A stretch of 35,548 bases of DNA from Bacteroidia bacterium (lineage in GTDB: Bacteria; Bacteroidota; Bacteroidia; B-17B0; Aurantibacillaceae). Positions within the stretch are counted from its first letter, which is position 1; the number at the start of each line of letters is the position of its first letter. Below, one piece after another: positions 1-13,616 of this stretch. Made by a program: the position numbers and the translations under genes. Location: contig JANWKZ010000033.1 in NCBI GenBank assembly GCA_025451115.1, forward strand, positions 1 through 35,548, written 5' to 3'. Below the pieces are notes generated by a model. It ran no database searches. It saw only the letters and a program-made list of their open reading frames with translations, and had not been told where the DNA came from.

Positions 1-1
1 C

Positions 2-364
2 GGCGAAGGATTCATCATGCAAAAACTCGAGGGTGATGGAATGGCCTTTGTTCACTCGGGCGGATACATTATTGAGCGCGATCTTCAACGCGGAGAATTA
101 TTGAAAGTAGATACAGGTTGTCTGGTTGGGTTTACTCAAACCGTTCAATACGATATACAATTAGTGAAAGGTGTAAAGAACGTGATCTTTGGTGGAGAAG
201 GAATGTTCTATGCCACTTTGCGCGGACCGGGAAAAATATGGTTGCAATCGCTGCCTATAAGCCGACTGGCAGGAAGGATCCTATCGTACGGAACCGGTTC
301 ACGGCGTGAAGAAGGAAGTATCCTCGGAGGATTAGGGAATCTATTGGACGGCGATAGCAGATAA
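2..364 (+). CDS. AIM24/TIGR00266 family protein, C-terminal part (5' truncated by window edge)
   Basis: Frame is open from base 2 ([32 protein letters not shown]...), typical of TIGR00266/AIM24 proteins; the listed ATG at 17 is probably internal. Confidence 0.75.
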   Translation, partial: GEGFIMQKLEGDGMAFVHSGGYIIERDLQRGELLKVDTGCLVGFTQTVQYDIQLVKGVKNVIFGGEGMFYATLRGPGKIWLQSLPISRLAGRILSYGTGSRREEGSILGGLGNLLDGDSR

Positions 365-413
365 TACCGAATTATAAAAAAGAAAGTAAAACCACACGAA
401 ATAGAATAGTAGC

Positions 414-2270
414 ATGGCTAAATCAAGTTATAACGAAGACAGTATAAAATCGCTCGACTGGAAGGAGCACATCAGAACCCGTCCCGGGATGTACATTGGT
501 AAACTGGGCGATGGTTCGGCTTTTGATGACGGGATCTACGTTCTGATGAAAGAAACGCTGGATAACTGTATCGACGAGTTCATGATGGGCGAAGGTGACA
601 AAGTAGAAGTGCTCGTGAAGGATGGCGTAGTTTCTGTTCGCGACTACGGTCGTGGTATTCCTTTGGGAAAAGTAGTAGACGTTGTATCAAAGATCAACAC
701 CGGTGGTAAATACGATAGCGAAGCCTTTAAGAAATCCATCGGTTTGAACGGTGTGGGTACTAAAGCTGTGAACGCCCTTTCTTTGAATTTCATTGTTCGT
801 TCGTTCCGCGACGGTCAAATGAAAGAAGCCGAATTTAAACGCGGCGTGTTAGTGAAAGAAAGTCGTCTTGCCAAATCATCAGAGAAAAACGGAACTTATA
901 TTGAGTTCCGCCCGGATGATACCGTATTCAAAAAATACCACTTCGTGCATGAGTATATGGACCGCATGATGTGGAATTACGCGTTCCTGAACACCGGCTT
1001 AACGATGGTACTCAATGGTAACCAATATCGCTCGGAGAACGGGTTACGCGACCTTTTAGAGAAGAATATCACCGGCGAGATCCTCTATCCTATCATTCAC
1101 CTGAAGGGAGAAGACATTGAGCTGGCCATGACGCACAGCAACGAACATTTTTCGGAAGAGTATTACAGTTATGTAAATGGTCAGTATACAACGCAAGGAG
1201 GCACACACCAGGCTGCTTTTCGTGAGGCAGTGGTAAAAACGATACGCGAGTTCTTTAAGAAAGATTTTGACCCAACCGATGTTAGGAAATCGATCGTAGC
1301 CGCGGTTGCTGTAAAAGTGCAGGAGCCTGTTTTCGAATCGCAGACCAAAACAAAATTAGGTTCGCAGGAAGTTGCGCCGGGCGGACAAAGCATGCGCTCT
1401 TTTGTGGGAGACTTCATTAAAGAACAACTGGATAATTACCTGCACAAGAACCCGGAGACTGCGAAAGCTATCGAAGCGAAGATCGTTGCTAACGAAAGAG
1501 AAAGAAAAGAACTTTCCGGCATCCAGAAGCTGGCCCGCGAGCGTGCGAAGAAAGCTTCTTTACATAATAAAAAATTGCGTGACTGCAGAACACATTTGGA
1601 TGACCTGCGCGATAACCGTCGCTTAGACACCACGATCTTCATTTGCGAGGGAGACTCTGCGAGCGGATCCATCACCAAAACCCGAGATGTGAACACGCAG
1701 GCTGTATTCAGTCTAAAAGGTAAGCCCCTGAACTGTTTCGGTCTGGGCAAGAAAGTGGTTTACGAGAACGAAGAGTTCAATTTGCTGCAAGCCGCTTTGA
1801 ATATAGAGGAAAGCCTGGAAGACCTGCGTTACAACAACGTGGTGATCGCTACCGATGCCGATGTAGACGGTATGCACATCCGTTTGCTGTTGCTTACTTT
1901 CTTCCTGCAATTCTTCCCTGATCTTGTGAAGAACAATCACGTGAAGATCCTGCAAACGCCTTTGTTCCGCGTGCGTAACAAAAAAGAAACCCTGTATTGC
2001 TACAGCGACGAAGAGCGCAAAGCCGCGATCGCTAAATTGGGTCCAAAACCCGAGATCACCCGATTCAAAGGTTTAGGTGAGATTTCACCAGATGAATTCA
2101 AACACTTCATTGGAAAAGATATCCGCCTTGAGCCTGTATTGATCGACCAGAAAGCAAGTATCCAGGAAATGCTGAGCTATTACATGGGCAAGAACACCCA
2201 GGAAAGACAGGAGTTCATCATCGAGAACCTGCGCGTTGAGAAAGACGTAGAAGAAGCGGTAGCGAAATAA
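414..2270 (+). CDS. parE: Type IIA DNA topoisomerase B subunit (topoisomerase IV subunit B)
   Basis: 618 aa; GHKL ATPase start ([42 protein letters not shown]) and TOPRIM ([27 protein letters not shown]). Confidence 0.93.
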   Translation: MAKSSYNEDSIKSLDWKEHIRTRPGMYIGKLGDGSAFDDGIYVLMKETLDNCIDEFMMGEGDKVEVLVKDGVVSVRDYGRGIPLGKVVDVVSKINTGGKYDSEAFKKSIGLNGVGTKAVNALSLNFIVRSFRDGQMKEAEFKRGVLVKESRLAKSSEKNGTYIEFRPDDTVFKKYHFVHEYMDRMMWNYAFLNTGLTMVLNGNQYRSENGLRDLLEKNITGEILYPIIHLKGEDIELAMTHSNEHFSEEYYSYVNGQYTTQGGTHQAAFREAVVKTIREFFKKDFDPTDVRKSIVAAVAVKVQEPVFESQTKTKLGSQEVAPGGQSMRSFVGDFIKEQLDNYLHKNPETAKAIEAKIVANERERKELSGIQKLARERAKKASLHNKKLRDCRTHLDDLRDNRRLDTTIFICEGDSASGSITKTRDVNTQAVFSLKGKPLNCFGLGKKVVYENEEFNLLQAALNIEESLEDLRYNNVVIATDADVDGMHIRLLLLTFFLQFFPDLVKNNHVKILQTPLFRVRNKKETLYCYSDEERKAAIAKLGPKPEITRFKGLGEISPDEFKHFIGKDIRLEPVLIDQKASIQEMLSYYMGKNTQERQEFIIENLRVEKDVEEAVAK

Positions 2271-2738
2271 TTATTTAACCGTGTGAAGGAATTTAGAGAG
2301 CCAGCTGCTCTTTAAAGGGATCTCGAAATTATTCTTTAACTCTGTATCATTACCAACACCTACGTTGAAAACGTGGGTGTTCTCATTTATAAGTCCGGCG
2401 TTCAGCAATTCAGGTATCTTACTTGAATGCACAACCATAATTTCTTCGCCGGCTTTGTAAGCCACAAGCAAACGATTCAGGAGGTTGAGTCCGTATTTCT
2501 GCTCGGTTTCCTTTACAAAACGTAACTGTTTATCGATGCTGCAGCCGCTGGCCGAAAACCGCTCCTCATCTGCGGAGATGATCAGGAAGTGATGATGCAA
2601 TAGCTCGTAGGCAGCGCTTAAGGAAGTGCCGTGAGCATTCCAGTCATTCAAAAAAATTTGTACGTCGGTCTTAATCCCTGATTCGACTTCCGGGGAAAAA
2701 GACTTGTCGCTTAAATATACCCAAACGCGGTTTGTCAT
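2271..2738 (-). CDS. Conserved Bacteroidota hypothetical protein (family often labelled 'ABC transporter ATPase' without an ATPase motif visible here)
   Basis: 155 aa ORF filling the gap; no Walker A motif seen. Confidence 0.65.
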   Translation of the reverse strand: MTNRVWVYLSDKSFSPEVESGIKTDVQIFLNDWNAHGTSLSAAYELLHHHFLIISADEERFSASGCSIDKQLRFVKETEQKYGLNLLNRLLVAYKAGEEIMVVHSSKIPELLNAGLINENTHVFNVGVGNDTELKNNFEIPLKSSWLSKFLHTVK

Positions 2739-2862
2739 ACTGTAAAATTACAAAAAATCGGGGTATATCTCTCTTATATCCTTTAGTACCTTTCTTTCTG
2801 CCGTTGGTATAGTTTAATAGTGAAAAAGACGGATTATGAGTAAATTGCACAAAACCTCTTTA

Positions 2863-2879
2863 TGGCACGAGCCTTTGGC
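2863..2879 (+). promoter_or_regulatory. Possible sigma-54-like promoter (TGGCACG-N4-TTTGG)
   Basis: TGGCACGAGCCTTTGGC; -24 half matches consensus, -12 half is off by one position; lies 37 nt before the ATG at 2916. Confidence 0.25.
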
Positions 2880-2915
2880 GAACTGCATGTTACCTTAAAT
2901 AACAATTAACACAAC

Positions 2916-4850
2916 ATGAAAAAACTTCTACTTCTTGCCGGTAGTCTTCCATTTTTTGCGCAGGCCCAGCATACCTGCGCGGTTGCCAAAATAAATGCTA
3001 TGCAAAATATGGCAGTAGCTTCTACCAACCTTACCAATCTGGAAAATAAATACGACCTTAAATTCTATCACCTCGATATAAACATCGAACGCACCAACAA
3101 ATCAGTAAGCGGAAATGTCCGCACGCTTGCAACCGTTAAAACCGCCACGCTGGATACCTTCGGTTTCGAACTACACACAAACCATATTATCGACTCGGTG
3201 ATCCTTAATGGTATAAAACGTCCTGCTACCAGGAGCGGGAACGATGTGACCGCAGTCTTTGCTTCAACACTAACCCAGGGTGCTTTGATCGATGCGAAGA
3301 TTTACTATCATGGAACTGCCCCCACCAGCGGCGGTGGAGCCATAGGTGATGGGTATAATAACGGCACTTCTACCTTGTGGGGTAATCGCGCTACCTGGAG
3401 CCTGAGCGAACCTTATGTAGCACACGAGTGGTTCCCCGTTAAACAACAGTTGCAGGACAAGATCGATTCTTCCTGGGTGTTCGCCACAACCGACTCAGTG
3501 AATAAAGTAGGATCAAATGGAATGCTGACCAACGTAGTTGTAGTTGGCAATAAAAAACGCTACGAATGGAAGAACAACAAACCCATCGATTATTACCTCA
3601 TTTCGGTTGCCGTTGCCAAATACGTTGATTACACCATTTACGCGCACCCCGCCAATGCCGACTCCATCATGATCCAGAATTTTGTATACGACAACCCAGC
3701 TTGTCTTACTAATTTTAAAGCGGATATCGATTCCAGCCGTCAATTAATTGAATTGGAAAGCGCTCTTTTCGGGCTTTATCCCTGGGCGAGTCAGAAGTAT
3801 GGTCACTGTATGGCGCCGATGAGTGGAGGAATGGAGCACCAGACCATGACCACGCTCGGTACTTTCAATTTTTCATTGATAGCGCATGAGATGGGCCACC
3901 AATGGTGGGGCGATCATGTTACCTGCCGCAGCTGGCACGATATCTTCCTGAATGAAGGATTCGCTTCCTATACGGAATATCTCGCCTACCAATACTTAGA
4001 GCCCAGCCAGGCCGCTCCCGAAATGTTGAGTGTACACAGCAATGTTATGAGTCAACCCACAGGCAGCGTATGGAACCCTGACACAGCCAATGTGAGTCGC
4101 ATCTTCAGTACGCGTTTGACCTACAACAAAGGTTCAGCAGTCATTCACAGTTTGCGTTTTGTCATTAATGATGATTCTCTTTTCTTCCGGGGGCTACGTA
4201 ATTACCAGAATACGTTTAAATATTCAACCGCTTCTACGGAAGACTTCAAGAACTCGATGGCGAATTACACCGGAATAAATTTCAATCAGTTCTTTACCCA
4301 ATGGATCTACGGAGAAGGTTACCCAACCTTCAATGTTACCTGGAATCAGAACAGCGGCCAGCTCGTATTAAAAAGCATTCAAACCGTAAGTACGGCAAGC
4401 GTAACTCCCTTATTCATTACTCCGCTGGAATACAAAGTTCAGCGCACACAAGGCGACACCATTATTCGTGTGATGCACCAGCAGGGCACCGAGCAGTACG
4501 TTATTCCAATGCCGGGTACGATCACGGGAATTGTGGTAGATCCCAATAACTGGATATTGAACAAAGTGATCGGCCCAACCCAGGACCCTAACCTTATCGG
4601 CATAGCGGCTTATTCAAATAATACCGATGTAAAAGTTTATCCCAACCCGGCGAACAATAAACTGACTGTGAGCGGGCAAGGTGATCTGCTGTTCAGCCTG
4701 TATGATATCTCGGGCAAATTGGTAATGAGCAAGGCGGTAAAACAACAGGAGACCCTGGATGTATCTTCCTTTGCAGAAGGCATGTACTTCTACAGGGTAA
4801 GTACTGATAAACAGCAGGTTCTGCGCACGGGGAAACTTGTGATACAATAA
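2916..4850 (+). CDS. Secreted M1 family metallopeptidase with T9SS type A sorting domain
   Basis: HEMGHQWWGDH...NEGFASY zinc site; signal peptide; C-terminal VKVYPNPANNKLTV...GMYFYRVSTDKQQVLRTGKLVIQ. Confidence 0.92.
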   Translation: MKKLLLLAGSLPFFAQAQHTCAVAKINAMQNMAVASTNLTNLENKYDLKFYHLDINIERTNKSVSGNVRTLATVKTATLDTFGFELHTNHIIDSVILNGIKRPATRSGNDVTAVFASTLTQGALIDAKIYYHGTAPTSGGGAIGDGYNNGTSTLWGNRATWSLSEPYVAHEWFPVKQQLQDKIDSSWVFATTDSVNKVGSNGMLTNVVVVGNKKRYEWKNNKPIDYYLISVAVAKYVDYTIYAHPANADSIMIQNFVYDNPACLTNFKADIDSSRQLIELESALFGLYPWASQKYGHCMAPMSGGMEHQTMTTLGTFNFSLIAHEMGHQWWGDHVTCRSWHDIFLNEGFASYTEYLAYQYLEPSQAAPEMLSVHSNVMSQPTGSVWNPDTANVSRIFSTRLTYNKGSAVIHSLRFVINDDSLFFRGLRNYQNTFKYSTASTEDFKNSMANYTGINFNQFFTQWIYGEGYPTFNVTWNQNSGQLVLKSIQTVSTASVTPLFITPLEYKVQRTQGDTIIRVMHQQGTEQYVIPMPGTITGIVVDPNNWILNKVIGPTQDPNLIGIAAYSNNTDVKVYPNPANNKLTVSGQGDLLFSLYDISGKLVMSKAVKQQETLDVSSFAEGMYFYRVSTDKQQVLRTGKLVIQ

Positions 4851-4881
4851 CCTGGCAGAATTTTTGTATTATTGTTTACCA

Positions 4882-5688
4882 ATGAAGGTAAACAAGCTCA
4901 TAGTTAAGTCAATCCTTATTTCTCTGCTTCTTTTAAGCTTCTCATTCTCTAAAGATGAGGGCATTAAAAGCCTTTACACTATTCGCTCGCAAGCGGATCT
5001 TTTCACTACTGATAATTTCGGGAACACGTATCTTATCAAGGCCGACGAGATCAAAAAATACAATTCGCAGGGCGAATTGCTGAAGATCTTCAGCGCCAAG
5101 AATCTCGGTAAGATCACTTCCATTGATGCGTCCAACCCATTGCGTGTACTGGTATTTTATAAGGATTTTGCACGTGTTCTATTCGTAGACGACCTTCTCA
5201 GTCAGAACGGAGACGTAATTGATCTGCTCAATTTAAGTCTTGAACAGAGCGATGCCGTTTGTACCTCCTTCAATAACGGTCTTTGGTTCTTTAATCGTCA
5301 AAACGCTAACCTGGTTCGCCTGGATGAGAACCTGCAGACTGTGGTGAACACGGGCAACCTGAACCGTTTACTCGGAGCCACCTTTAAACCCAATTTCATG
5401 CTCGAATACAATGGTTATGTTTACGTCAATAACCCCGGAGAGGGCATTTTCATCTTCGATATTTACGGCACGTATTTCAAAACGCTTCCTTTTAAAGATA
5501 TTCTCCATTTCCAGGTGAAAGAAGATCGCCTGATCTACTTTACCGGTAAAGAATTGAGGTCCTATGACATGAAACTGCTCACAGAGGCTGTTCTGCCCTT
5601 CTCAAACGTGAGCGATGCCCGTGTAGAGAAGGAGAATTACTACCTTTTTTTTAAGGACTCTCTGGCTGTAAAAACCCACGCCAATTAA
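4882..5688 (+). CDS. Conserved Bacteroidota hypothetical protein, probably exported
   Basis: MKVNKLIVKSILISLLLLSFSFS hydrophobic N-terminus; ATG at 4882 (M7 of listed ORF) preferred over 4864. Confidence 0.65.
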   Translation: MKVNKLIVKSILISLLLLSFSFSKDEGIKSLYTIRSQADLFTTDNFGNTYLIKADEIKKYNSQGELLKIFSAKNLGKITSIDASNPLRVLVFYKDFARVLFVDDLLSQNGDVIDLLNLSLEQSDAVCTSFNNGLWFFNRQNANLVRLDENLQTVVNTGNLNRLLGATFKPNFMLEYNGYVYVNNPGEGIFIFDIYGTYFKTLPFKDILHFQVKEDRLIYFTGKELRSYDMKLLTEAVLPFSNVSDARVEKENYYLFFKDSLAVKTHAN

Positions 5689-5699
5689 CATTTAAAGCG

Positions 5700-5707
5700 T
5701 AATTTTG
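5700..5707 (+). promoter_or_regulatory. Bacteroidota -7 promoter element TAATTTTG
   Basis: TAnnTTTG match 4 nt before the GTG start at 5712. Confidence 0.5.
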
Positions 5708-5711
5708 TCTC

Positions 5712-6461
5712 GTGGAGTTCATCCGTATAATCTTTTCTACTATCTGGAAGATCTGGTTCTTTCTTGTTTTCGCAAGCATCCTGCTTTTGATCTATCCTTT
5801 CCTGCTTATTTTTCTTTCTAACCGTCGTCGCTATAAATACGCTTTTGCCTGCCAGCACATCATGGCCCGCTGGATCACCTGGCTCAGTGGACTTTTTATT
5901 AAAAAAGTATATGAAATTCCGAAGGACAAATTACCGCAACCTTGTGTGATCGTAGCTAATCACTCGTCTTACCTCGATATCTGTTTCAGTTATCTGCTGA
6001 TCAAAAAATACTTTGTGTTCATGGCCAAATTGGAACTGAACAAGGCTCCTCTCTTCAGCATTTTCTTCAAGGATATGCAGATCTCCGTTGACCGCAAAAG
6101 CCGAATGGACGCTCACCGCGCTTTCTTAAGAGCCCAGGAAGAAATTGACGCGGGCCACAGTGTTTTTATCTTTCCGGAAGGAACTATTGCTAATGAAGGT
6201 GAATTGAAAAATTTCAAGAACGGCCCTTTCAAACTGGCTATCGATATGCAGGTACCTATTCTACCCATCACCTTTACAAATAACTGGAAATTACTGCAGA
6301 ACGGGGGCTTTTTCAAGAGCTTTGGTCGACCGGGTCTTACGAAGGGCATTGTTCACATGCCTATTGACACCAAGGGAATGACCGAAGAAAATGTTGTACC
6401 TTTGCGGGAAGCAGTTTATAAGCTGTTTGACGAAACGCTAAAAGCAGAACGAACAAAATGA
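5712..6461 (+). CDS. 1-acyl-sn-glycerol-3-phosphate acyltransferase (PlsC-like), GTG start
   Basis: NHSSYLDI (NHX4D) and FPEGT acyltransferase motifs; N-terminal TM segment. Confidence 0.9.
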   Translation: MEFIRIIFSTIWKIWFFLVFASILLLIYPFLLIFLSNRRRYKYAFACQHIMARWITWLSGLFIKKVYEIPKDKLPQPCVIVANHSSYLDICFSYLLIKKYFVFMAKLELNKAPLFSIFFKDMQISVDRKSRMDAHRAFLRAQEEIDAGHSVFIFPEGTIANEGELKNFKNGPFKLAIDMQVPILPITFTNNWKLLQNGGFFKSFGRPGLTKGIVHMPIDTKGMTEENVVPLREAVYKLFDETLKAERTK

Positions 6462-6751
6462 AGATCGATCATAAAACCGTTGATGAAGTAGCACACCTGG
6501 CCCGCCTCGAGTTCGATTCGAAGGCCAAAGACGAAATTGCCAACGACATGAACCGCATGCTCAGTTTTGTGGAAAAACTGAATGAGCTCGATACCAAAGG
6601 TATTGAACCACTCATCTACATGACCGACGAGAGTAATGTGTTACGTGAAGATATAGTGAAAGATACGATCACACAAAAAGAGGCCCTGCTGAACGCTCCC
6701 AAAAAGGACAGTGACTATTTCAAAGTGGCCAAGGTCATCGACCAAAAGTAA
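6458..6751 (+). CDS. gatC: Asp-tRNA(Asn)/Glu-tRNA(Gln) amidotransferase subunit C
   Basis: 97 aa; VDEVAHLARLEF...MNRMLSFVEKLNELDTKGIEPL...VLREDIV...PKKDSDYFKVAKVI; 4-nt overlap with previous gene. Confidence 0.92.
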   Translation: MKIDHKTVDEVAHLARLEFDSKAKDEIANDMNRMLSFVEKLNELDTKGIEPLIYMTDESNVLREDIVKDTITQKEALLNAPKKDSDYFKVAKVIDQK

Positions 6752-7396
6752 CTATTTCCCTATCTGAATTTTTTCTCCCAGGAAGTGGGGTTTTGTACCT
6801 GTGTAAACATCCCAGAAAACTTTGGCGCGCGCGAAGAACTCACGAACCCGGGTCTTGAATCCAATAGATGGGTCGACATCCTCGGCATTGAATCCGTAAG
6901 CAACCATATCCATTTTTTGTGCGATGAAAACGGCGCGCTGGTTATGGAACTCCTGCGAAACGACTATCAAAGTATCCTGTCCGAAAATTTCTTTCGCCCT
7001 TACCATTGAATCGAAAGTGCGAAAGCCCGCGTAATCAAGATAGATCACCGAATCGGGGACCCCGTTCATGATAAGGTCTTTTTTCATGTCGGCCGGCTCA
7101 TTGTAATTATCCGTGCTGTTATCACCGCTTACTATAATGTATTTTACCTTCCCCGACTTGTAAAGATCAACTGTTGCATTTATACGACGATAGAAATATT
7201 GATTGACTTGCTGGTGTTTTAGAACCTTACTGGTTCCAAGAAGCAGGGCGGTTTTGCAGACGGGCAGGTCTTTTGCGTCGTTCTTAATGAAGTCGCGGGT
7301 CTTGCTTTCTATGCGGTAATTAGCCCACCAGGTGCCCAGGAACAGCACAATAGCAAGGATCGATGTCCACTTCGCTATTCTTTTTACCCACTTCAT
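6752..7396 (-). CDS. SanA/YdcF-like (DUF218) membrane protein
   Basis: KTALLLGTSKVL...INATVDLYKSGKVKYIIVSGDN...VPDSVIYLDYAGFRTFDSMVRA. Confidence 0.85.
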   Translation of the reverse strand: MKWVKRIAKWTSILAIVLFLGTWWANYRIESKTRDFIKNDAKDLPVCKTALLLGTSKVLKHQQVNQYFYRRINATVDLYKSGKVKYIIVSGDNSTDNYNEPADMKKDLIMNGVPDSVIYLDYAGFRTFDSMVRAKEIFGQDTLIVVSQEFHNQRAVFIAQKMDMVAYGFNAEDVDPSIGFKTRVREFFARAKVFWDVYTGTKPHFLGEKIQIGK

Positions 7397-8106
7397 TATT
7401 CTTTTACCTTATGATGGAGGTTTTGCTCGGCCGTATGCTTGATGAGTTCATCCGAAGTTTCCTTACCCAGGTAACGATCCACCAAAAAGTGTACCAGGTA
7501 GATCACGGGGATGATGGCTACAGCAACCATCAGTTTGAAAGCGTAGCCAAAAGACGCGTTCTTCACGAATTCGTTTAGGGTCCATACACCGGGTACCACA
7601 AAAGCAATGAATTGTACAATGAAAGTATCCACCAATTGACTGATCACTGTGCTTCCGGTAGAACGCAACCAGATCATATTCTTTCCGGTCTTCTCACGTA
7701 ACATCCAGAAAATCGTGCTATCCACCAATTGAGAAACGATGAATGCGCAAATACTACCAATGATTATATACATGGATTGTCCGAATACTTTCCTGAAATT
7801 GTCATCCGTTACAGGAGAAAAGCCGGTGGCGGGAATATTCATACAAATAAAAAGCACTATAAAAGTAAAAGCGATCAATGCCACCGTGATATAAGAGAGT
7901 TTTCGTACACCTTTCTGACCATAATATTCATTTACCAGGTCGGTTACAATAAACACAACCGGCCACATCACGATACCTATGCTTTGCGTAAAAGTGCCGA
8001 AAAATGTAACGAGCTTTCCTCCGATCAACTCAGCAACGATGGCATTGGTAATAAAGAAACCCGCCAACACCAAAAAAACAATATCCTTTCTACTATTTAA
8101 GTTCAT
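7396..8106 (-). CDS. Queuosine precursor transporter (YhhQ/VUT family)
   Basis: Multi-TM; KLVTFFG...GIVMWPVVFIVTDLVNEYYGQKGVRKLSYI; VSQLVDTFIVQFIAF. Confidence 0.88.
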   Translation of the reverse strand: MNLNSRKDIVFLVLAGFFITNAIVAELIGGKLVTFFGTFTQSIGIVMWPVVFIVTDLVNEYYGQKGVRKLSYITVALIAFTFIVLFICMNIPATGFSPVTDDNFRKVFGQSMYIIIGSICAFIVSQLVDSTIFWMLREKTGKNMIWLRSTGSTVISQLVDTFIVQFIAFVVPGVWTLNEFVKNASFGYAFKLMVAVAIIPVIYLVHFLVDRYLGKETSDELIKHTAEQNLHHKVKE

Positions 8107-9370
8107 TCAGAAATTCTTCGATACAAGTATAAATATACCGCAAATCAGTATCGGAAATACAGTAGGGCGGTAAAACATATAAAACATTTCCTAAAGGACG
8201 CAACAGGATACCTTTTTGAATGAAATAAGAAGATATTTTGTCAGCGAGTGAATTCATATAACCACTTTCTTCAGGGGTCTTTATCTCTATTGCGAGTATG
8301 GTTCCTCTATTTCTTACCGAAAGAACATGTTTACGGGTCTCTATTTTTGAAGCGAAATCTGCATGCAACGCCGAGATCCTTTCTATACTCTTCGTAGTTT
8401 CTTCCTTTTCCATAAGGTCCATACTTGCCAAAGCCGCAGCGCAGGCTGTTGGATTGGCCGTATAACTGTGGCCATGGAAGAAAGTTTTAGTTTTATCATC
8501 AGTTACATAAGCATCGTAAATGAATTGAGCACAGGCCGTAACACCTAGAGGCATTACTCCGCCGGTAATTCCCTTGCTGAGACAAATAATATCCGGCTTA
8601 TTTTGCAAATGATCGATGGCGAAGAATTTCCCGGTGCGACCAAAACCGGTCATCACTTCATCGGCAATACAAACAACTTTATTCTTTTTACAAATTGCGA
8701 TCAGCTCATCCAGATGTTTAGCTTCATACATTTTCATTCCGGCTGCACCCTGCACAAACGGTTCAAAAATAAAAGCGGCTACATTTTCTTTTGAAATAAA
8801 GCCTTGTAGTGATGCTCTCACGGAATCAAAATTCCCTTCATTGGGCAACGGAAGGCGTAAAACATCGAACAACAGAGGCGAAAAGGCGTTAGTAAACACA
8901 TTCCTCGCTCCCACACTCATTCCGCCAAAGGTGTCGCCATGATAGGCGTCCTCAAAGGCTATGATCTTAGTTCTTTGCTCACCTTTATTATTCCAATATT
9001 GCAAAGCCATTTTAAGGGCAACTTCCACAGAAGTACTTCCATCATCACTATAAAAAACCTTAGAAAAATTATCAGGCAAGTGACCCAATAGTCTTTCTGC
9101 CAATTGCACCGCTCCTGGATGCGTAAATCCACTGAAAATACTGTGTGCATTGGTCTTCAATTGTTCACTTACTTTCTGTGCAATGTATGGATGAGAATGC
9201 CCATGCAAATTCACCCACCACGAGGAAATCCCATCAATATATTTGTTCCCCTTCTCATCAAAATAGTAAGAGCCCTCCGACCGAACTATGTTGATCGGCT
9301 TTTCAGCATATTTTAGGTGAGTAAAGGGGTGCCAGATAAAGCGGCCGTCTTTTTCCTGTATTCCACTCAT
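8093..9370 (-). CDS. bioA: Adenosylmethionine-8-amino-7-oxononanoate aminotransferase
   Basis: IWHPFTHLKY, GISSWWVNLHGHSHP, FEDAYHGDTFGGMSVG, CLSKGITGG PLP lysine region; next to bioD. Confidence 0.95.
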   Translation of the reverse strand: MSGIQEKDGRFIWHPFTHLKYAEKPINIVRSEGSYYFDEKGNKYIDGISSWWVNLHGHSHPYIAQKVSEQLKTNAHSIFSGFTHPGAVQLAERLLGHLPDNFSKVFYSDDGSTSVEVALKMALQYWNNKGEQRTKIIAFEDAYHGDTFGGMSVGARNVFTNAFSPLLFDVLRLPLPNEGNFDSVRASLQGFISKENVAAFIFEPFVQGAAGMKMYEAKHLDELIAICKKNKVVCIADEVMTGFGRTGKFFAIDHLQNKPDIICLSKGITGGVMPLGVTACAQFIYDAYVTDDKTKTFFHGHSYTANPTACAAALASMDLMEKEETTKSIERISALHADFASKIETRKHVLSVRNRGTILAIEIKTPEESGYMNSLADKISSYFIQKGILLRPLGNVLYVLPPYCISDTDLRYIYTCIEEFLNELK

Positions 9371-9984
9371 TTCAGTTTACCGGCGAAATAGGTGGCGTAT
9401 TTTTTAATGACGTCAGGCGTAATGGAAACCTCACGATTTATACGGCCCAACAAAGGAAATCCCGCGTTGGCCAGGATAATATTTTCCGAAGAAGTGTTCT
9501 CCGTACCTGTAAAGATGATACCCATTACTTTAATGCCCCTGCTTTTCAGCGCTTCACAGGATAAAAGCGTATGATTAATATTTCCGAGGTAATTCTGAGA
9601 TACAAGTATCGTCTCTGCGTCCAGTTTTTTGATCAGGTCGGCCATAAAATACTTTTCATTGATCGGAACCATGAGTCCCCCGGCGCCTTCAATAATAAGT
9701 GTTCTATCGGTTTTAGGTAAATTAATGGCGTCAAAATCGATCGCCTTTCCTTCGGCGGAAGCCGCGGAATGCGGAGCCACATAGGCATCGAAACGGTAAG
9801 CTTCCGGATGAACAGTTGTCACACCATTCGTAACCAGTCTTTTTATCTTCTCGCTATCGCTGCCAAAGGCAGCTCCCGTCTGTATAGGCTTCCAGTAATC
9901 TGCTCCCAATCCCTCTGCAAGAACTGCAGATACCACGGTCTTACCAACATCAGTTCCAATACCTGTAATAAATATTTTTCTCAT
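9367..9984 (-). CDS. bioD: Dethiobiotin synthase
   Basis: FITGIGTDVGKTVVSAVLAE P-loop, YWKPIQTG, IIEGAGGLMVPI; 4-nt overlap with bioA. Confidence 0.95.
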   Translation of the reverse strand: MRKIFITGIGTDVGKTVVSAVLAEGLGADYWKPIQTGAAFGSDSEKIKRLVTNGVTTVHPEAYRFDAYVAPHSAASAEGKAIDFDAINLPKTDRTLIIEGAGGLMVPINEKYFMADLIKKLDAETILVSQNYLGNINHTLLSCEALKSRGIKVMGIIFTGTENTSSENIILANAGFPLLGRINREVSITPDVIKKYATYFAGKLK

Positions 9985-10007
9985 ATGAGTGCCTGTAAAT
10001 TATACAA

Positions 10008-13082
<3,075 letters not shown>

Positions 13083-13083
<1 letters not shown>

Positions 13084-13616
13084 TGGCTTCAGCTTTTGGG
13101 CACGCTTTCGCCGCGGTAGCGATCGGAAATTCTTACGCTAAAAACACAGCTAACCTTAAATTCTTGTTACTTGGTGTGTTCTGTTCTGTTTTCCCCGACG
13201 CGGATGTCATTACTTTCAATCTTGGCATAGATTACCTGAGTTTCTGGGGGCACCGCGGATTCACGCATTCGCTTGTTTTTGCCGTATTGTTTTCATTCCT
13301 GATCACTTTTCTCTTTTACCGCAAGGATTTTTTCAAAGGCATCGCCTGGAAATATGTGCTGTTCTTTTTTGTATGCACTGCTTCACACGGTTTCTTTGAT
13401 GCCTTAACAAGCGGGGGCGAAGGAGTGGCTTTTTTTGCACCATTCGATAACGACCGTTATTTCCTTCCCTGGCGCCCCATCAAGGTCTCTCCCATCGGAG
13501 CCGGTCGCTTTTTCAGTGAGTGGGGATTAAAAGTACTTCTGAGCGAATTGATCTGGATAGGTGTACCGGGGCTGATCTACATGTACCTGGTGCGACTGGC
13601 CAGGAAAGGACGTTAA
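13083..13616 (+). CDS. YdjM/DUF457-like metal-dependent membrane hydrolase
   Basis: FGHAFAAVAIG, SVFPDADVI, GHRGFTHSL motifs; 1-nt overlap TAATG with previous gene. Confidence 0.88.

Noticed and set aside
2790-2860. Possible tRNA or small RNA in the 2739-2915 spacer
   Set aside because: No T-loop (GTTCRANNC) or acceptor-stem pairing could be found by eye.
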